Source: Verrucomicrobia bacterium SCGC AAA164-E04
GTDB lineage: Bacteria; Verrucomicrobiota; Verrucomicrobiia; Limisphaerales; AAA164-E04
Assembly (NCBI GenBank): GCA_000383715.1
Contig: KB911990.1
Coordinates: forward strand, 1-52,479
Reading direction: 5' to 3'
DNA: 52,479 nucleotides
The notes under the pieces: model-generated
What the model saw: the letters and a program-made list of their open reading frames with translations, nothing else
The model's database searches: none
Told to the model about the DNA's origin: nothing
Translations under genes and position numbers: made by a program
Part shown: positions 8,415-17,880 of the stretch, piece by piece
How the letters are laid out: each line of letters starts with the position of its first letter
How positions within the stretch are numbered: position 1 is the stretch's first letter

Positions 8415-9404
8415 TCAAGGGACGGGTAATTCATCAAAAATTGTCTGGATGATGGATTCACTCGTGCGTTCTTCTGCTTCGGCCTCAAAGGTCACAGCCA
8501 CCCGGTGCCTCAATACGTCCATCCCGATGCTTTTGACATCCTGCGGTGTGACATAACCTCTGCCGCGCAGGAAAGCATAGGCTTTGGCCGCCAGGGTTAA
8601 TGAAATCGTGGCCCTTGGAGAGGCCCCAAGTTGAATGAAATCACCGAGGTCAATGTTGTATGTCTCCGGTTCCCGGGTACATACAACCAAATCAACAATG
8701 TAATCTTTGACTTTATCGTCGATATAAATTTCGTTGATCACCTTGCGTGCTTTCAGGATCTGCTCACCTTGAACTACTGGTTGAGCTACAGGTGAACTTC
8801 CAGTGCGAGCCATCAAATCCAGAATTTGTCGTTCCTCATCACGCGTGGGGTAATCAATACGCAGTTTGAGCATGAACCGATCAATCTGAGCCTCTGGCAG
8901 CGGGTAAGTACCTTCCTGCTCGATAGGGTTCTGGGTAGCCAGCACCAGAAAAGGATCCGATAATGGGTAAGATTCGCTTCCGATGGTAACCTGCCCTTCC
9001 TGCATGGCTTCGAGCAAGGCACTCTGCACTTTTGCTGGCGCTCGATTGATTTCATCTGCCAAGACGATATTGGCGAAAACCGGCCCCCTCCGCGTGGTGA
9101 AATCTCCCGACTGAGGATTATAAATCTGAGTTCCAATGACGTCGGCAGGCAGCATGTCAGGGGTGAATTGAATACGGGAAAAGTCGACGCTCAACCCATT
9201 TGCAAGGGCTTTGACAGAGGTAGTTTTAGCCAAACCTGGCACTCCTTCCAGTAAAACATGGCCATCAGCCAGCATGCCAACGACAAGTCTCTCAATGAGG
9301 TACTTTTGACCGACGACAACTTTGTTAATTTCAGTTAGAAGAGGCTGAAGAAAGCCGCTTGCCTCCTTGACTTCATCATTAATGGCACTAATTCCCGCGT
9401 TCAT
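8415..9404 (-). CDS. MoxR-family AAA+ ATPase
   Basis: About 329 residues. The Walker A motif of MoxR type, GVPGLAKT, lies at 54-61, Walker B IVLADE at about 114-119, and the sensor 1 region ATQNPIEQEGTYPLPEAQ follows. The C-terminal lid domain has the usual GASPRATISL segment. MoxR ATPases act as cytoplasmic chaperones that remodel or mature VWA-domain partners, which fits the three VWA-type proteins encoded downstream. The open frame extends to 9485, but the extra 27 residues are Cys/aromatic-rich and unlike the family, so ATG at 9404 is chosen. No clear ribosome-binding site precedes it. Confidence 0.93.
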   Translation of the reverse strand: MNAGISAINDEVKEASGFLQPLLTEINKVVVGQKYLIERLVVGMLADGHVLLEGVPGLAKTTSVKALANGLSVDFSRIQFTPDMLPADVIGTQIYNPQSGDFTTRRGPVFANIVLADEINRAPAKVQSALLEAMQEGQVTIGSESYPLSDPFLVLATQNPIEQEGTYPLPEAQIDRFMLKLRIDYPTRDEERQILDLMARTGSSPVAQPVVQGEQILKARKVINEIYIDDKVKDYIVDLVVCTREPETYNIDLGDFIQLGASPRATISLTLAAKAYAFLRGRGYVTPQDVKSIGMDVLRHRVAVTFEAEAEERTSESIIQTIFDELPVP

Positions 9405-9527
9405 AAAATGTTTAAAAAATCTGTATGTATGTGAGATAACACATGAAGTTGAACCAAAACAGTCAAGGCATTTCAAATAAATCAAAGAGCCTGAAAGACC
9501 GGATCAGGATTTCAATCTCTCAATTGA

Positions 9528-10325
9528 TCAAGGTTGAGGCCTGAATCTGGACCTGGCCTCCGGGATCCACCTTTTCAAGTCTGCGATGCGCTTATCATCC
9601 ATTGGATGAGTCCTCATGAACCAGGGGGCGCCACCGCTTCCTTGATTTGCGTTATGAGCTTTGAACCGTTCCCAGAATGCAACAGAAGCCTCAGGAGAAT
9701 ACCCTGCCTGCGCCATTCTCAACAGACCGACATAGTCGGCTTCACTTTCCTGGGTTCGACTGTGTGGTAAAGATACACCTAACTGAGTTGTCATACCGTA
9801 AACGGTTGCAGCGGCGACTTGAGTCTTGGTTTCGTAGCCATAAGCTGACATTCCAGATTGAACCAGCGAACCACCCAACTGGGTCAGCAACGCTCTGGAA
9901 ACACGCTCATTCCCATGACGTTTTTCAGCATGAGCGACTTCATGCCCAATCACGGTAGCTAGGCCTGCTTCGTCCTTTGTGATAGGTAGAATCCCTGTAT
10001 AAACGCCTACTTTGCCACCAGGCAGACAAAACGCGTTCGCCTCAGGGCTATCAAACAGGACAAACTCCCATTCTGCTCCGGGCAAGTCTGCCACAGCAGC
10101 GATCCGTCCCCCTACTTTTTTAAGCAAGGCATTACCGGCCGGATCCTTGCTGATCGGCACGTTTGTTTTCATGGTTTCAAAGTTACTGAAACCCAATTGC
10201 ATTTCCTGTTGAGCAGAAAGCAATATCAACTGCCTTCTCCCCGTTTCCGGAACAGTGCTACATCCGACTATCAGAAAAATCAACAGGATAGTCTGTATCC
10301 AGATGAAAGTTTTTTTCCTTTTCAT
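9528..10325 (-). CDS. M48-family metallopeptidase, lipoprotein
   Basis: 265 residues. A lipoprotein signal peptide ends in LIVGC, with the lipidated Cys at 22. The zinc protease motif HEVAH lies at 128-132 and the third-ligand region ESEADYVG at 193-200, as in the LoiP/BepA/YcaL-type periplasmic M48 proteases. These degrade or assist folding of misfolded outer-membrane proteins. It is therefore predicted to be membrane-tethered in the periplasm. It lies upstream of the MoxR/Bat operon on the same strand with a gap of about 120 nt, so co-regulation with envelope stress functions is plausible but not shown. Confidence 0.92.
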   Translation of the reverse strand: MKRKKTFIWIQTILLIFLIVGCSTVPETGRRQLILLSAQQEMQLGFSNFETMKTNVPISKDPAGNALLKKVGGRIAAVADLPGAEWEFVLFDSPEANAFCLPGGKVGVYTGILPITKDEAGLATVIGHEVAHAEKRHGNERVSRALLTQLGGSLVQSGMSAYGYETKTQVAAATVYGMTTQLGVSLPHSRTQESEADYVGLLRMAQAGYSPEASVAFWERFKAHNANQGSGGAPWFMRTHPMDDKRIADLKRWIPEARSRFRPQP

Positions 10326-10364
10326 TTCAATCGTACAAGAGGATTTGTCAAAGAAATCGAAATC

Positions 10365-11087
10365 TTACAAGTTCAATTCCATGTCTCTTGTAAAATAGAC
10401 AATCCTACCGCAATTCGAACAATTCACAATCTCGCTCTGAGCTTTACAGGAAACCTGAATTTGAGTAGGTAGTGACATGTGGCAGCCTGCGCAGACGCCT
10501 CGATTGATTCCTACAACTACTTTGCTCTTTTTCTTTTTCAGCAATCGATCGTATCTGACCAGGACGCTTGGGTCTATTTTTGCAGCCAGTTGAGTTCTCT
10601 CCTCTTCAAAGTTTTGCTTATCTTTCTTCTGATTCCCTTCCCGAACTTTGAGTTCCCCTACTTGTTCGTCCGCTCGGCTTTGGGCTTCTTTAGCGTTTTT
10701 TTCAGCTTCTTTGATTGCGTCCAGTTTTAAATCATAGGATTCCATCAATTCGAGTTCCTGATCTTCCAGTTTCTCGATATCACTCTTACAAGTGTTTATT
10801 TCTTTGCTCAGTGCTTGGTACTCTTCATTTTTCTTGGTCTCAAGCTGTTGGGATGCGTAGCGATTAATCTGCTTCTTTTTGGATTCCGCCTCCAGCTCCA
10901 GCTCTTTACGGTTTGATTCCACCTGCTGAGCCTCAGTTTTGGCCTTTTTCAAGGCTTCTTTGGAGCTGTCTGCCTTGGACAACAAGGCGTTGCGCTCGGG
11001 TTCAATACGAGATAGTTCTTCCTGCAGACGCATGATTTTCTGGTCTCGGTCCTGCAATACCAATAGTTGTTCAATGACATCCAACAT
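10365..11087 (-). CDS. Coiled-coil C4-type zinc-ribbon protein (DUF164/CT398-like)
   Basis: 240 residues. Residues 5-165 are almost entirely charged heptad-rich sequence (LEEEL-, KEAL-, KEAE-type runs), predicting a long antiparallel coiled coil. The C-terminus has a zinc ribbon with two Cys pairs, CAGC and CSNC, separated by about 23 residues. This is the architecture of the family that includes Chlamydia CT398 and Helicobacter HP0958, which bind sigma-54 and flagellar or secretion components. A role in RNA or protein binding is likely, but the partner here is unknown. Start is ATG at 11087; the M48 protease gene follows after 39 nt. Confidence 0.85.
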   Translation of the reverse strand: MLDVIEQLLVLQDRDQKIMRLQEELSRIEPERNALLSKADSSKEALKKAKTEAQQVESNRKELELEAESKKKQINRYASQQLETKKNEEYQALSKEINTCKSDIEKLEDQELELMESYDLKLDAIKEAEKNAKEAQSRADEQVGELKVREGNQKKDKQNFEEERTQLAAKIDPSVLVRYDRLLKKKKSKVVVGINRGVCAGCHMSLPTQIQVSCKAQSEIVNCSNCGRIVYFTRDMELNL

Positions 11088-11264
11088 GAATTTTCCTTAA
11101 TGGCTTCAACAATAGAAAGACGAAAGGACAGAAGTCAATGCAGCGTGCCGATTTTTGAAGCACTATTGAAAAGAGTCCTTCACTTAAATTCATGGATCGA
11201 TCCTGTGATAAAGCGCTTTGCGCCAGAATAAACGAGATATTTGAGGCGGGATCATCTCGATTAA

Positions 11265-12707
11265 TCAAGCAAGTTGTTTCTGTGGAGCATCTTCCGGTTT
11301 ACCCTCATCCAGTCTAGCCTTGAAAGCTACGGTAAAGACAGATCCGCGACCCAGCTGGCTCTTGACTTCTACATAACCCTCGTGCGCTTCAACAATGGCC
11401 TTCACCAGACTGAGACCCAGGCCCAATCCTCGCTGCGAGCGACTTTTATCTGCCCGAAAAAGCCGATCCCAGATCTTTTCCATGTCTTTCTCTGCAATAC
11501 CTGGTCCCGAGTCCTGCAGCTGCAGAACAATCAGATCATCCATTCTTTTTATGCTGGCAACTATCTTGCCTCGTTCGGGCGTATATTTCATTGCGTTATC
11601 AACCAGATTGGCGAAAACGATACGAACCCGCTGTGGATCAGCGGTTGCGATCATTCCTGAGCTTGAATTCAATTGGACCACAAGTGACTTATCTTCTGCC
11701 ACATGCTCGTACAGGTCAAACGATTCGCGCAAAATCTGAGACAGGTCAGTAGGGACCAGTTTCAATTTCATAACACCCGCTTCGGCTTCTGCCACAGACA
11801 TGAGTGTATCGATCATCGTCAATACTCTTTCGGATTCTTCCATGCAATCCGCCAAGGCCTCCGAGGCCGTTTGCTCACTGACATTATCTTCACGCAATGC
11901 TGATTCAGCAGCGTTTCTCAGTCTTGTCAAAGGCGTACGCAAATCGTGCGCAACGTTATCGAGGGATTCACGCATCGACCCTATGAGCCGCTGATTATGC
12001 TCGAGCATCCGATTGAACAATCTGGCAAGTTGCGTCAACTCATCTTCTGTGGGAGGTAAAGCAACTCTTTGATCCAGTTTTCCGGTATCAATGATACTTT
12101 GAACCGCTGAGCTTATTTGCCGCACCGGCTTCATACTGCGCCAGGCAAGGAAAGCACCTCCCGAAAAACCGAGCAGTACCACCGGAATCATCGCACCAAC
12201 GAATACTCGACGAAAAGGTTCGAGCCAGGTCTCCTGATTATCCATACTCTTGCCCGCTACCAGGATATAACCGTTTGATAATTGAGAGTAGGCAAGGAGA
12301 AGATCTTCTTCCTCAGGTTCAGGTATTCTCAAAAAGTCGCGACTCTTGAAGACAAGGGCCCCCATCTGATAGGCGTCAAATTCCAGCCATTTTTCAGAAG
12401 CCTCCAGAAAAACCTCACGATCCGAAGGAGTGGTGATTCGGACAAAAAATGATTTAAGCTCGCCGGTCCTCTTGCGTTCCTTCAACCAACGCCTTAATGC
12501 TGGCGCACCCCCATCTCGGTATATGCGCGAATAATCCCGAATTTGATTCTGTAAAACTGCCAAATCCTTTTGAAGCACCGCGTTGGCAAGCATCCAGTAA
12601 AGGAAATAAAACATGGCAGCGCCACTGAGCGTAAAAATTCCAGCATACCAAAGATTCAGCCGGAATCCGAAGGTGCGAAGGTATTGCTTAATGGGGTTTG
12701 AGGACAT
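11265..12707 (-). CDS. Sensor histidine kinase (CusS/heavy-metal-sensor type)
   Basis: About 480 residues. TM1 lies at about 22-43, a periplasmic sensor region at about 44-167, TM2 at about 168-190 and a HAMP domain at about 191-243. The HisKA motif NVAHDLRTPLTRL puts the phosphorylated His at 254. The HATPase_c domain shows the N box (VDNAMKYTPE), G1 (DSGPGIAEKD) and G2 (GLGLGLSL). The open frame reaches 12830, but ATG at 12707 matches the usual N-terminus and leaves a 20-nt overlap with the response regulator gene. It is inferred to phosphorylate that regulator. The signal is unknown; similarity to metal sensors is only general. A weak 6-bp inverted repeat lies just beyond its stop at 11233-11259. 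Confidence 0.92.
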   Translation of the reverse strand: MSSNPIKQYLRTFGFRLNLWYAGIFTLSGAAMFYFLYWMLANAVLQKDLAVLQNQIRDYSRIYRDGGAPALRRWLKERKRTGELKSFFVRITTPSDREVFLEASEKWLEFDAYQMGALVFKSRDFLRIPEPEEEDLLLAYSQLSNGYILVAGKSMDNQETWLEPFRRVFVGAMIPVVLLGFSGGAFLAWRSMKPVRQISSAVQSIIDTGKLDQRVALPPTEDELTQLARLFNRMLEHNQRLIGSMRESLDNVAHDLRTPLTRLRNAAESALREDNVSEQTASEALADCMEESERVLTMIDTLMSVAEAEAGVMKLKLVPTDLSQILRESFDLYEHVAEDKSLVVQLNSSSGMIATADPQRVRIVFANLVDNAMKYTPERGKIVASIKRMDDLIVLQLQDSGPGIAEKDMEKIWDRLFRADKSRSQRGLGLGLSLVKAIVEAHEGYVEVKSQLGRGSVFTVAFKARLDEGKPEDAPQKQLA

Positions 12708-13356
12708 AACCGATACCTCGCATTGTATGGATACGTTGCTTTTCCGGGTCCACCTTGTTGCGTAATCGAGAAACCAATACGTCCACAACATTTGTTTGAG
12801 GATCAAAATGGTAATTCCATATGTGTTCAAGAATCATCGTCTTGGTCACAACACGGCCTTGCTGTCTTATTAGATATTCCAATAAGGAAAACTCCTTGGG
12901 CTGAAGTTCCACTTTGATCTCCCCGACGAAAACATCGCGTGTCAACAAGTCCATACTGAGATCTCCACACTCCAGACGCGTAGGCTCTGCTGTATGACTG
13001 GAACGACGAATCAAGGCCTGAACCCGCGCCAGTAGTTCCGTAAACGAGAAAGGCTTGGTCAGATAATCATCTCCGCCGGCCTGTAAACCTTCGATCCGAT
13101 CATCCACTGAAGCCTTGGCGCTTAATATCAAAACTGGGGTCTGAATTCCTTCATGTCGAATGACCCGAATGATCTCAAGCCCATCCATGCCTGGTAACAT
13201 TCGATCAAATACAGCTGCATCAAATGAAAATGAACGAGCCATCACAAGCCCTTCGTCTCCGTCGTGACACACATCAACGGCATAACCACTTTGAGTCAGT
13301 CCTTTCTCGAGGAATCCAGCAATTTTCTTGTCATCTTCAATTACAAGTATTCGCAT
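12688..13356 (-). CDS. OmpR/PhoB-family response regulator
   Basis: 222 residues. The receiver domain at 1-115 has the acidic pair EDD at 7-9, the phospho-acceptor region AAVFDRMLPGMDG (Asp near 51), and the conserved Lys in LTKPFSFTELLARV. The winged-helix DNA-binding domain at about 125-222 contains LEYLIRQQGRVVTK and ends in VSRLRNKV followed by IHTMRGIGYVL, the classic OmpR-family ending. It is encoded directly upstream of its kinase with overlapping ends, so they form a two-component pair. Targets are unknown. The divergent cytochrome-peroxidase-like gene at 13479, 122 nt away, is a natural candidate, but no direct-repeat operator was recognised. Confidence 0.95.
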   Translation of the reverse strand: MRILVIEDDKKIAGFLEKGLTQSGYAVDVCHDGDEGLVMARSFSFDAAVFDRMLPGMDGLEIIRVIRHEGIQTPVLILSAKASVDDRIEGLQAGGDDYLTKPFSFTELLARVQALIRRSSHTAEPTRLECGDLSMDLLTRDVFVGEIKVELQPKEFSLLEYLIRQQGRVVTKTMILEHIWNYHFDPQTNVVDVLVSRLRNKVDPEKQRIHTMRGIGYVLKPH

Positions 13357-13478
13357 AGCGCAGTATTTAGGAACATAAAAGATGAAGAGGCACCATGCAA
13401 TCTATCCTAAACCCTGTTTTATCACTTCCTATTCCATTTGACCTGAGGGATTCGGATCCTGTTGAATGACGTAGTAGC

Positions 13479-15269
13479 ATGAATATTCGAACTGTAATTC
13501 GTTTTACATGGATAGTTGTGTGTTGTGGACTGCCTCTGTTCAAGGGGAAAAGTGAGGAACTCGCCTCGTCCACACACCTGCGACATCCAGTACGTATGGC
13601 CTGGAGCAACCAGGGGCAGTCTCAAGTAGTCGTTGCAAACAGTAATTCTGGAAGCCTTTCTCTGGTGGATCTGAACACCCGTCGTGTCCTGGCGGAACAA
13701 TCAATAGCCGAGAGCATCTCGGACATGTTGATGCCAGGCAGTTTGGATCAGATATTGATCCTTGACGACAGTCAGCATGGGCTTCGAATGATTCACTTCG
13801 CTGACAACAAATTCGATAGAATCTCCTCCGAGTTCGTTCCATTGGCACAGAATCCAACTCGAATCGTGATACATCCTGATTCAAACCGAATTGCCATCGC
13901 CTCCAAGTGGTCAAGGCGGGTTACCTTGATGTCGAAGGGCAGTTCGGGAAAGCAATCCTCATTGTGGCAGATTGAGCAAGTGATTGATCTAAGTTTTCCG
14001 CCAGGTGAGCTTACCTTCATACCGAATACAAATAATCTGCTTATCGCAGATGCTTTCAACGGCATGATTGTGATGATGAACTCGGAAACTCAGGAAACAT
14101 ACATGGCCTGCCAATTACCTGTGAATAATATCGCAAATCTGACTTTTGCCTCCAAACCGGACACATCGACTGTATGGCTTTCCGGAGAATCATTGAATTC
14201 ATATGCCACAACAATCAACCCCGAGGTTACTTGGGGCGTTTTGATGGACAACCAGGTAAGAAGCATTCCCTTAAAAGAACTACAGGACCCTCGAAGAACA
14301 TCCATGCACCTGGGAAGTGTATATGGCATGGGAGACGAAACTGGCCCCGGGGGTGATCCTGGACGAGTCCTTGTTAAATCGGATGGTGCACTCATCACAG
14401 CCTTGCAAGGTGTGGATCGTGTTGCCATTCGCCCACAACTTCCCAGATCTTACACAGATAGAATACTGGTTGGAGATCGTCCCATCGACATGCTTTTGAA
14501 TAGAGAGGAAACCATGCTCTATGTGCTCAATCAGTTTTCAGATTCCATCTCAGTCATTAACCTTCAACAATTCAAGGTCGTGCATGAAATCACTCTGGGG
14601 CCTCAGCCGGAACTGACAGACTCGGACAAGGGTGAAAGATTATTTTTCGACGCAACCCTTTCCCTTCGTGGCTGGTATAGTTGCCACAGCTGTCATACGG
14701 AAGGGCACACGACCGGGTTGTTGAACGACAACCTCGGGGACGATCATTTCGGATCCCCCAAACGTATCTTAACGTTATTGGGAGTGCATTCAACGAGTCC
14801 ATTTTCATGGTTGGGAAAAATGAACAACCTTGAGGATCAAATTGCAAAGTCGCTTCATCAAACCATGCTGCACCGTGGTTCAATCGATGACAAAGCAAAG
14901 TTAATTGCGACCTACCTCAAAACACTGAAAGCCCCTCCATCCATTCATCATGCAAGAGGCAATTTCAATTCAAACTTTTTTGAGGTAGGAAAAGCAATTT
15001 TTCGCAAGGAGGGATGTCACAAATGTCACAGGCCACCGCATTACACTGTCCCTGATACATTCAATGTGGGGCTCAAGGACGAAGCGGGCAATGTAGAATT
15101 CAATCCGCCATCTTTGCGAGGCATCAGTCAGAGAGACACTTATCTTCACAACAACGGAGCGTCCTCCATAGAAGAATTACTGTTCGAACGAAAACACCCG
15201 GACCCAACCCGAACTCCAATCAATGCAGCAGACCGCAGTGCGCTGATTTATTTCCTGAACAGTCTTTGA
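13479..15269 (+). CDS. Exported beta-propeller fused to a di-heme cytochrome c peroxidase-like domain
   Basis: 596 residues. An N-terminal signal peptide (about 1-25) precedes a YVTN-type beta-propeller to about residue 370, with repeats such as MAWSNQGQSQVVVANSNSGS and MLYVLNQFSDSISVINL. The C-terminal third has two c-type heme motifs, CHSCH at 402-406 and CHKCH at 513-517, separated by about 110 residues as in MauG/cytochrome c peroxidase domains. It is therefore expected in the periplasm as an electron-transfer or peroxidase-like enzyme. The substrate is unknown. It is transcribed away from the two-component pair and converges with recN. Start is ATG at 13479. Confidence 0.85.
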   Translation: MNIRTVIRFTWIVVCCGLPLFKGKSEELASSTHLRHPVRMAWSNQGQSQVVVANSNSGSLSLVDLNTRRVLAEQSIAESISDMLMPGSLDQILILDDSQHGLRMIHFADNKFDRISSEFVPLAQNPTRIVIHPDSNRIAIASKWSRRVTLMSKGSSGKQSSLWQIEQVIDLSFPPGELTFIPNTNNLLIADAFNGMIVMMNSETQETYMACQLPVNNIANLTFASKPDTSTVWLSGESLNSYATTINPEVTWGVLMDNQVRSIPLKELQDPRRTSMHLGSVYGMGDETGPGGDPGRVLVKSDGALITALQGVDRVAIRPQLPRSYTDRILVGDRPIDMLLNREETMLYVLNQFSDSISVINLQQFKVVHEITLGPQPELTDSDKGERLFFDATLSLRGWYSCHSCHTEGHTTGLLNDNLGDDHFGSPKRILTLLGVHSTSPFSWLGKMNNLEDQIAKSLHQTMLHRGSIDDKAKLIATYLKTLKAPPSIHHARGNFNSNFFEVGKAIFRKEGCHKCHRPPHYTVPDTFNVGLKDEAGNVEFNPPSLRGISQRDTYLHNNGASSIEELLFERKHPDPTRTPINAADRSALIYFLNSL

Positions 15270-15303
15270 AACAATGGTTTGATAAGGTGAACCAAAGATC
15301 AGG

Positions 15304-16992
15304 TTAGGTTACTGCATCCAACATGGCCTTTGCATGGCGAACAGCTGCCTCACCTCCACTACCAAGCATCCTGGCGATTTCGGTGACCCTGTCTTTTTGA
15401 TTCAATTCCTTAATTTCAGAGACAGTGCGATCTCCTTCCGAAATTTTCTCAACCATAAAATGATAAGGCGCACTTGCAGCCACGGGTGCCAGATGAGTGA
15501 TACTGATCACCTGCCTGCGCTTGCCTATTTCCTGCATTTTCAAGCCCACTACTGTTCCAGTTTCGCCACCTACATTGGCGTCGACCTCATCAAAGACCAG
15601 AACTGGCACACGATCCTGATCAGCAAGCACAGATTTCAAGGCCAACATGACTCGAGCCATTTCACCTGAGGAAGCTATGCGCTTCAATGGACGCATGGGC
15701 TCTCCCGGGTTTGGACCGAACTGAAAATCAACCTTGTCGAGGCCCGAGCTATGAAACTTAAATTCCCCACTGGTTTGGCTGACTTTCATACTTGTCAAAC
15801 TAGCGTCAAAGCGACTCTGTTTAAAACCGAGATCTTTAAGTTCTTCCACGACCGCCTGATTCAATTCGGGAATCACCTTGGATCTTGCCTTGGTCAGTTT
15901 TCTACCGATACTAGAAAGTTCAGCAACTAACTTTTCAATATCGCTGTTCAAATGCGCAAGCGTCTCTTCCCTGGATTCCAGGTCACTCAGCTTGTGCTGA
16001 GCCTGTTGAGCGAAATCAATGACCTGCCGCAACGAAGGCCCGTATTTCCTCTTCAGGGATTGCACCACTGAAATACGCTCCTCCAGCTCATTGAGTAATC
16101 CAGCGTCAAGGTCGAGACCATCTACATAATGAGACAAAGCCTGCTCTAATTCAGAAACCATATGCACTGTTTGCTGATGCAATTCGCTGATTTCATTGGA
16201 GTGTTGATCAATTGTGGAAAGTGAATCAACAGATCGCCCTATGGACCCCAAGATATCCCATAGTGATCCATCCTGGGCATTCAATGCCGACAGCGCAGAT
16301 TGCCCCAATTCCAATAGCTTTGAGGCGTTGAGAGTCTTTTCATAAGCTTCTTCCAGCTCATTCTCTGCCGCGGGGTCCAGATGAGCTGATTCGATTTCAT
16401 GGACCTGATGCCTCAGCAACTCCAACTGTTGAGCGTGCGTTTGATCATCGACAATCAATGCAACTTTATGGTCCTCCAATTGTCGCAGTTTTTTCAGCAA
16501 GTCGGTGAACTCCTCTCGTAATGGATCCAGATGTCCATAGGCATCTAGAATTTCAAGTTGCCGCGAGGCGTCCAATAGCGACTGGTGATCATGAGGACCA
16601 TGAATATCTACTAAAAGCTCGCCTATCAACTCGAGGGCTTCAAGTGTGGTAGGAGAGCCGTTGACAAACTGACGATTGGCACCGCTTGTCCTGAGTGATC
16701 TCTTCAGGATCAATATGCCATCATCGCATGATTCGAGTCCAAAATCATCCAGCAGTGGTGTCAGATCTTTCTCAATGCTTGCCGATTCAAAAACGGCTTC
16801 AATCACACATTGACTTGATCCAGCACGGATTAGACTGCGGTCGGCACGCTGACCAAGAATCAAATTCAATGCCCCGATCACAATGGATTTACCCGCACCG
16901 GTTTCGCCAGTGATAATATTGAAGCCCGATCTTAACTCCAAAGTAAGATCGGTCACCAATGCAAGATTCTTAATACGTAAAGTCGTGAGCAT
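15304..16992 (-). CDS. recN: DNA repair protein RecN
   Basis: About 562 residues, the normal RecN length. The N-terminus LRIKNLALV and Walker A GETGAGKS (about 29-36) are characteristic. Long coiled-coil arms run from about 150 to 350, and the C-terminal ABC half contains the signature SSGEMARVMLALK followed by Walker B VLVFDEVDANVGG. RecN is an SMC-like ATPase that holds DNA ends together during double-strand break repair in the cytoplasm. The frame extends 7 codons upstream to 17013, but ATG at 16992 matches the family start. It is divergent from the MBL hydrolase gene and convergent with the cytochrome gene. No LexA-type box was recognised in the short upstream gap. Confidence 0.95.
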   Translation of the reverse strand: MLTTLRIKNLALVTDLTLELRSGFNIITGETGAGKSIVIGALNLILGQRADRSLIRAGSSQCVIEAVFESASIEKDLTPLLDDFGLESCDDGILILKRSLRTSGANRQFVNGSPTTLEALELIGELLVDIHGPHDHQSLLDASRQLEILDAYGHLDPLREEFTDLLKKLRQLEDHKVALIVDDQTHAQQLELLRHQVHEIESAHLDPAAENELEEAYEKTLNASKLLELGQSALSALNAQDGSLWDILGSIGRSVDSLSTIDQHSNEISELHQQTVHMVSELEQALSHYVDGLDLDAGLLNELEERISVVQSLKRKYGPSLRQVIDFAQQAQHKLSDLESREETLAHLNSDIEKLVAELSSIGRKLTKARSKVIPELNQAVVEELKDLGFKQSRFDASLTSMKVSQTSGEFKFHSSGLDKVDFQFGPNPGEPMRPLKRIASSGEMARVMLALKSVLADQDRVPVLVFDEVDANVGGETGTVVGLKMQEIGKRRQVISITHLAPVAASAPYHFMVEKISEGDRTVSEIKELNQKDRVTEIARMLGSGGEAAVRHAKAMLDAVT

Positions 16993-17068
16993 CGAATAAA
17001 AGATGGTGATCAATTTGCCTTCCGTGCTAGGTTTTCGCCAAGCTTAAATGTCGAAGATAGGCAGAGAA

Positions 17069-17863
17069 ATGACAGATAAACAATTGAAGGTCGTATTTTT
17101 AGGGTCCGGCACTTCCCAAGGAGTGCCAATCATAGGCGCGGACTACCCCCCTGAATTCCTTGCCAATCCGAAAAACCATCGCACACGTCCGTCCATCTAC
17201 GTTGAATCGAGTCAGGCACGCATTCTGGTTGATACAACCCCTGAAATGCGGATTCAGATGCTGAGAGAGAACATCAAACATGTCGATGCTGTCTTGATAA
17301 CGCATGCTCATGCGGATCATATCATGGGCATGGATGACTGCCGGAGGTTCTGTCAGCAAACCAAAGCTCCACTGCCTGTTTATGCAAACGCTGCAGCGAT
17401 GGAAGGTATTAAACGTGTGTTTGAATACGCTTTCATTGGCAACCCAATCTCCAAAGGCTACTTTCAACCTGAGCCTCAAATCGTAGACGGGCCATTTTGT
17501 ATAGGGAATGTCGATATTACTCCGGCACCTCTTCCTCATGGAAGAATCATTTCATGTGGTTATATTTTCTCACTGAACAACCAACCACTGCTGGCATATT
17601 TGACTGATTGCAAAGAAGTACCTGATTCGATCATAGAGCAAATCAAGGGAATACCGGTTGTGATACTCGATGCACTGCGATTTAATCCCCATCCAACCCA
17701 CATGTGCTATGACGAAGCTCTGACTACGGCTCGCCGCATTCAAGCCAGGCAAACCTGGTTCACCCACTTGACTCATGATTACGACCATGATGTACATCAA
17801 GCAGAATTACCCGAGGGCGTCGGGTTGGCCTATGATGGCTTGAGACTTGAAATCGCTACTTGA
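17069..17863 (+). CDS. MBL-fold metallo-hydrolase (PhnP-like, COG1235)
   Basis: About 264 residues. The opening [16 protein letters not shown] is typical of the PhnP-like group. The metal motif THAHADH lies at 78-84 (H79, H81, D83, H84), with later His residues in PLPHGR and in the [10 protein letters not shown] tail. Members hydrolyse phosphodiesters such as cyclic ribose phosphates. The structural-zinc cysteines often found just after the GVP motif are missing (ADYPPEF instead). The ATG at 17069 has an AGG seven bases upstream; the upstream ATG at 17048 has none. The gene ends 17 nt before the TIGR03790 gene, so the two are probably co-transcribed. The precise substrate is unknown. Confidence 0.87.
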   Translation: MTDKQLKVVFLGSGTSQGVPIIGADYPPEFLANPKNHRTRPSIYVESSQARILVDTTPEMRIQMLRENIKHVDAVLITHAHADHIMGMDDCRRFCQQTKAPLPVYANAAAMEGIKRVFEYAFIGNPISKGYFQPEPQIVDGPFCIGNVDITPAPLPHGRIISCGYIFSLNNQPLLAYLTDCKEVPDSIIEQIKGIPVVILDALRFNPHPTHMCYDEALTTARRIQARQTWFTHLTHDYDHDVHQAELPEGVGLAYDGLRLEIAT

Positions 17864-17880
17864 GAAGCAATTACATTCGA

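Noticed and set aside
11233..11259. CGAGAT/ATCTCG stem after the sensor kinase gene, followed by TTTATT on the minus strand
   Set aside because: Stem of only 6 bp with a 15-nt loop and a weak T-run; mentioned in the kinase entry but too weak to call a terminator.
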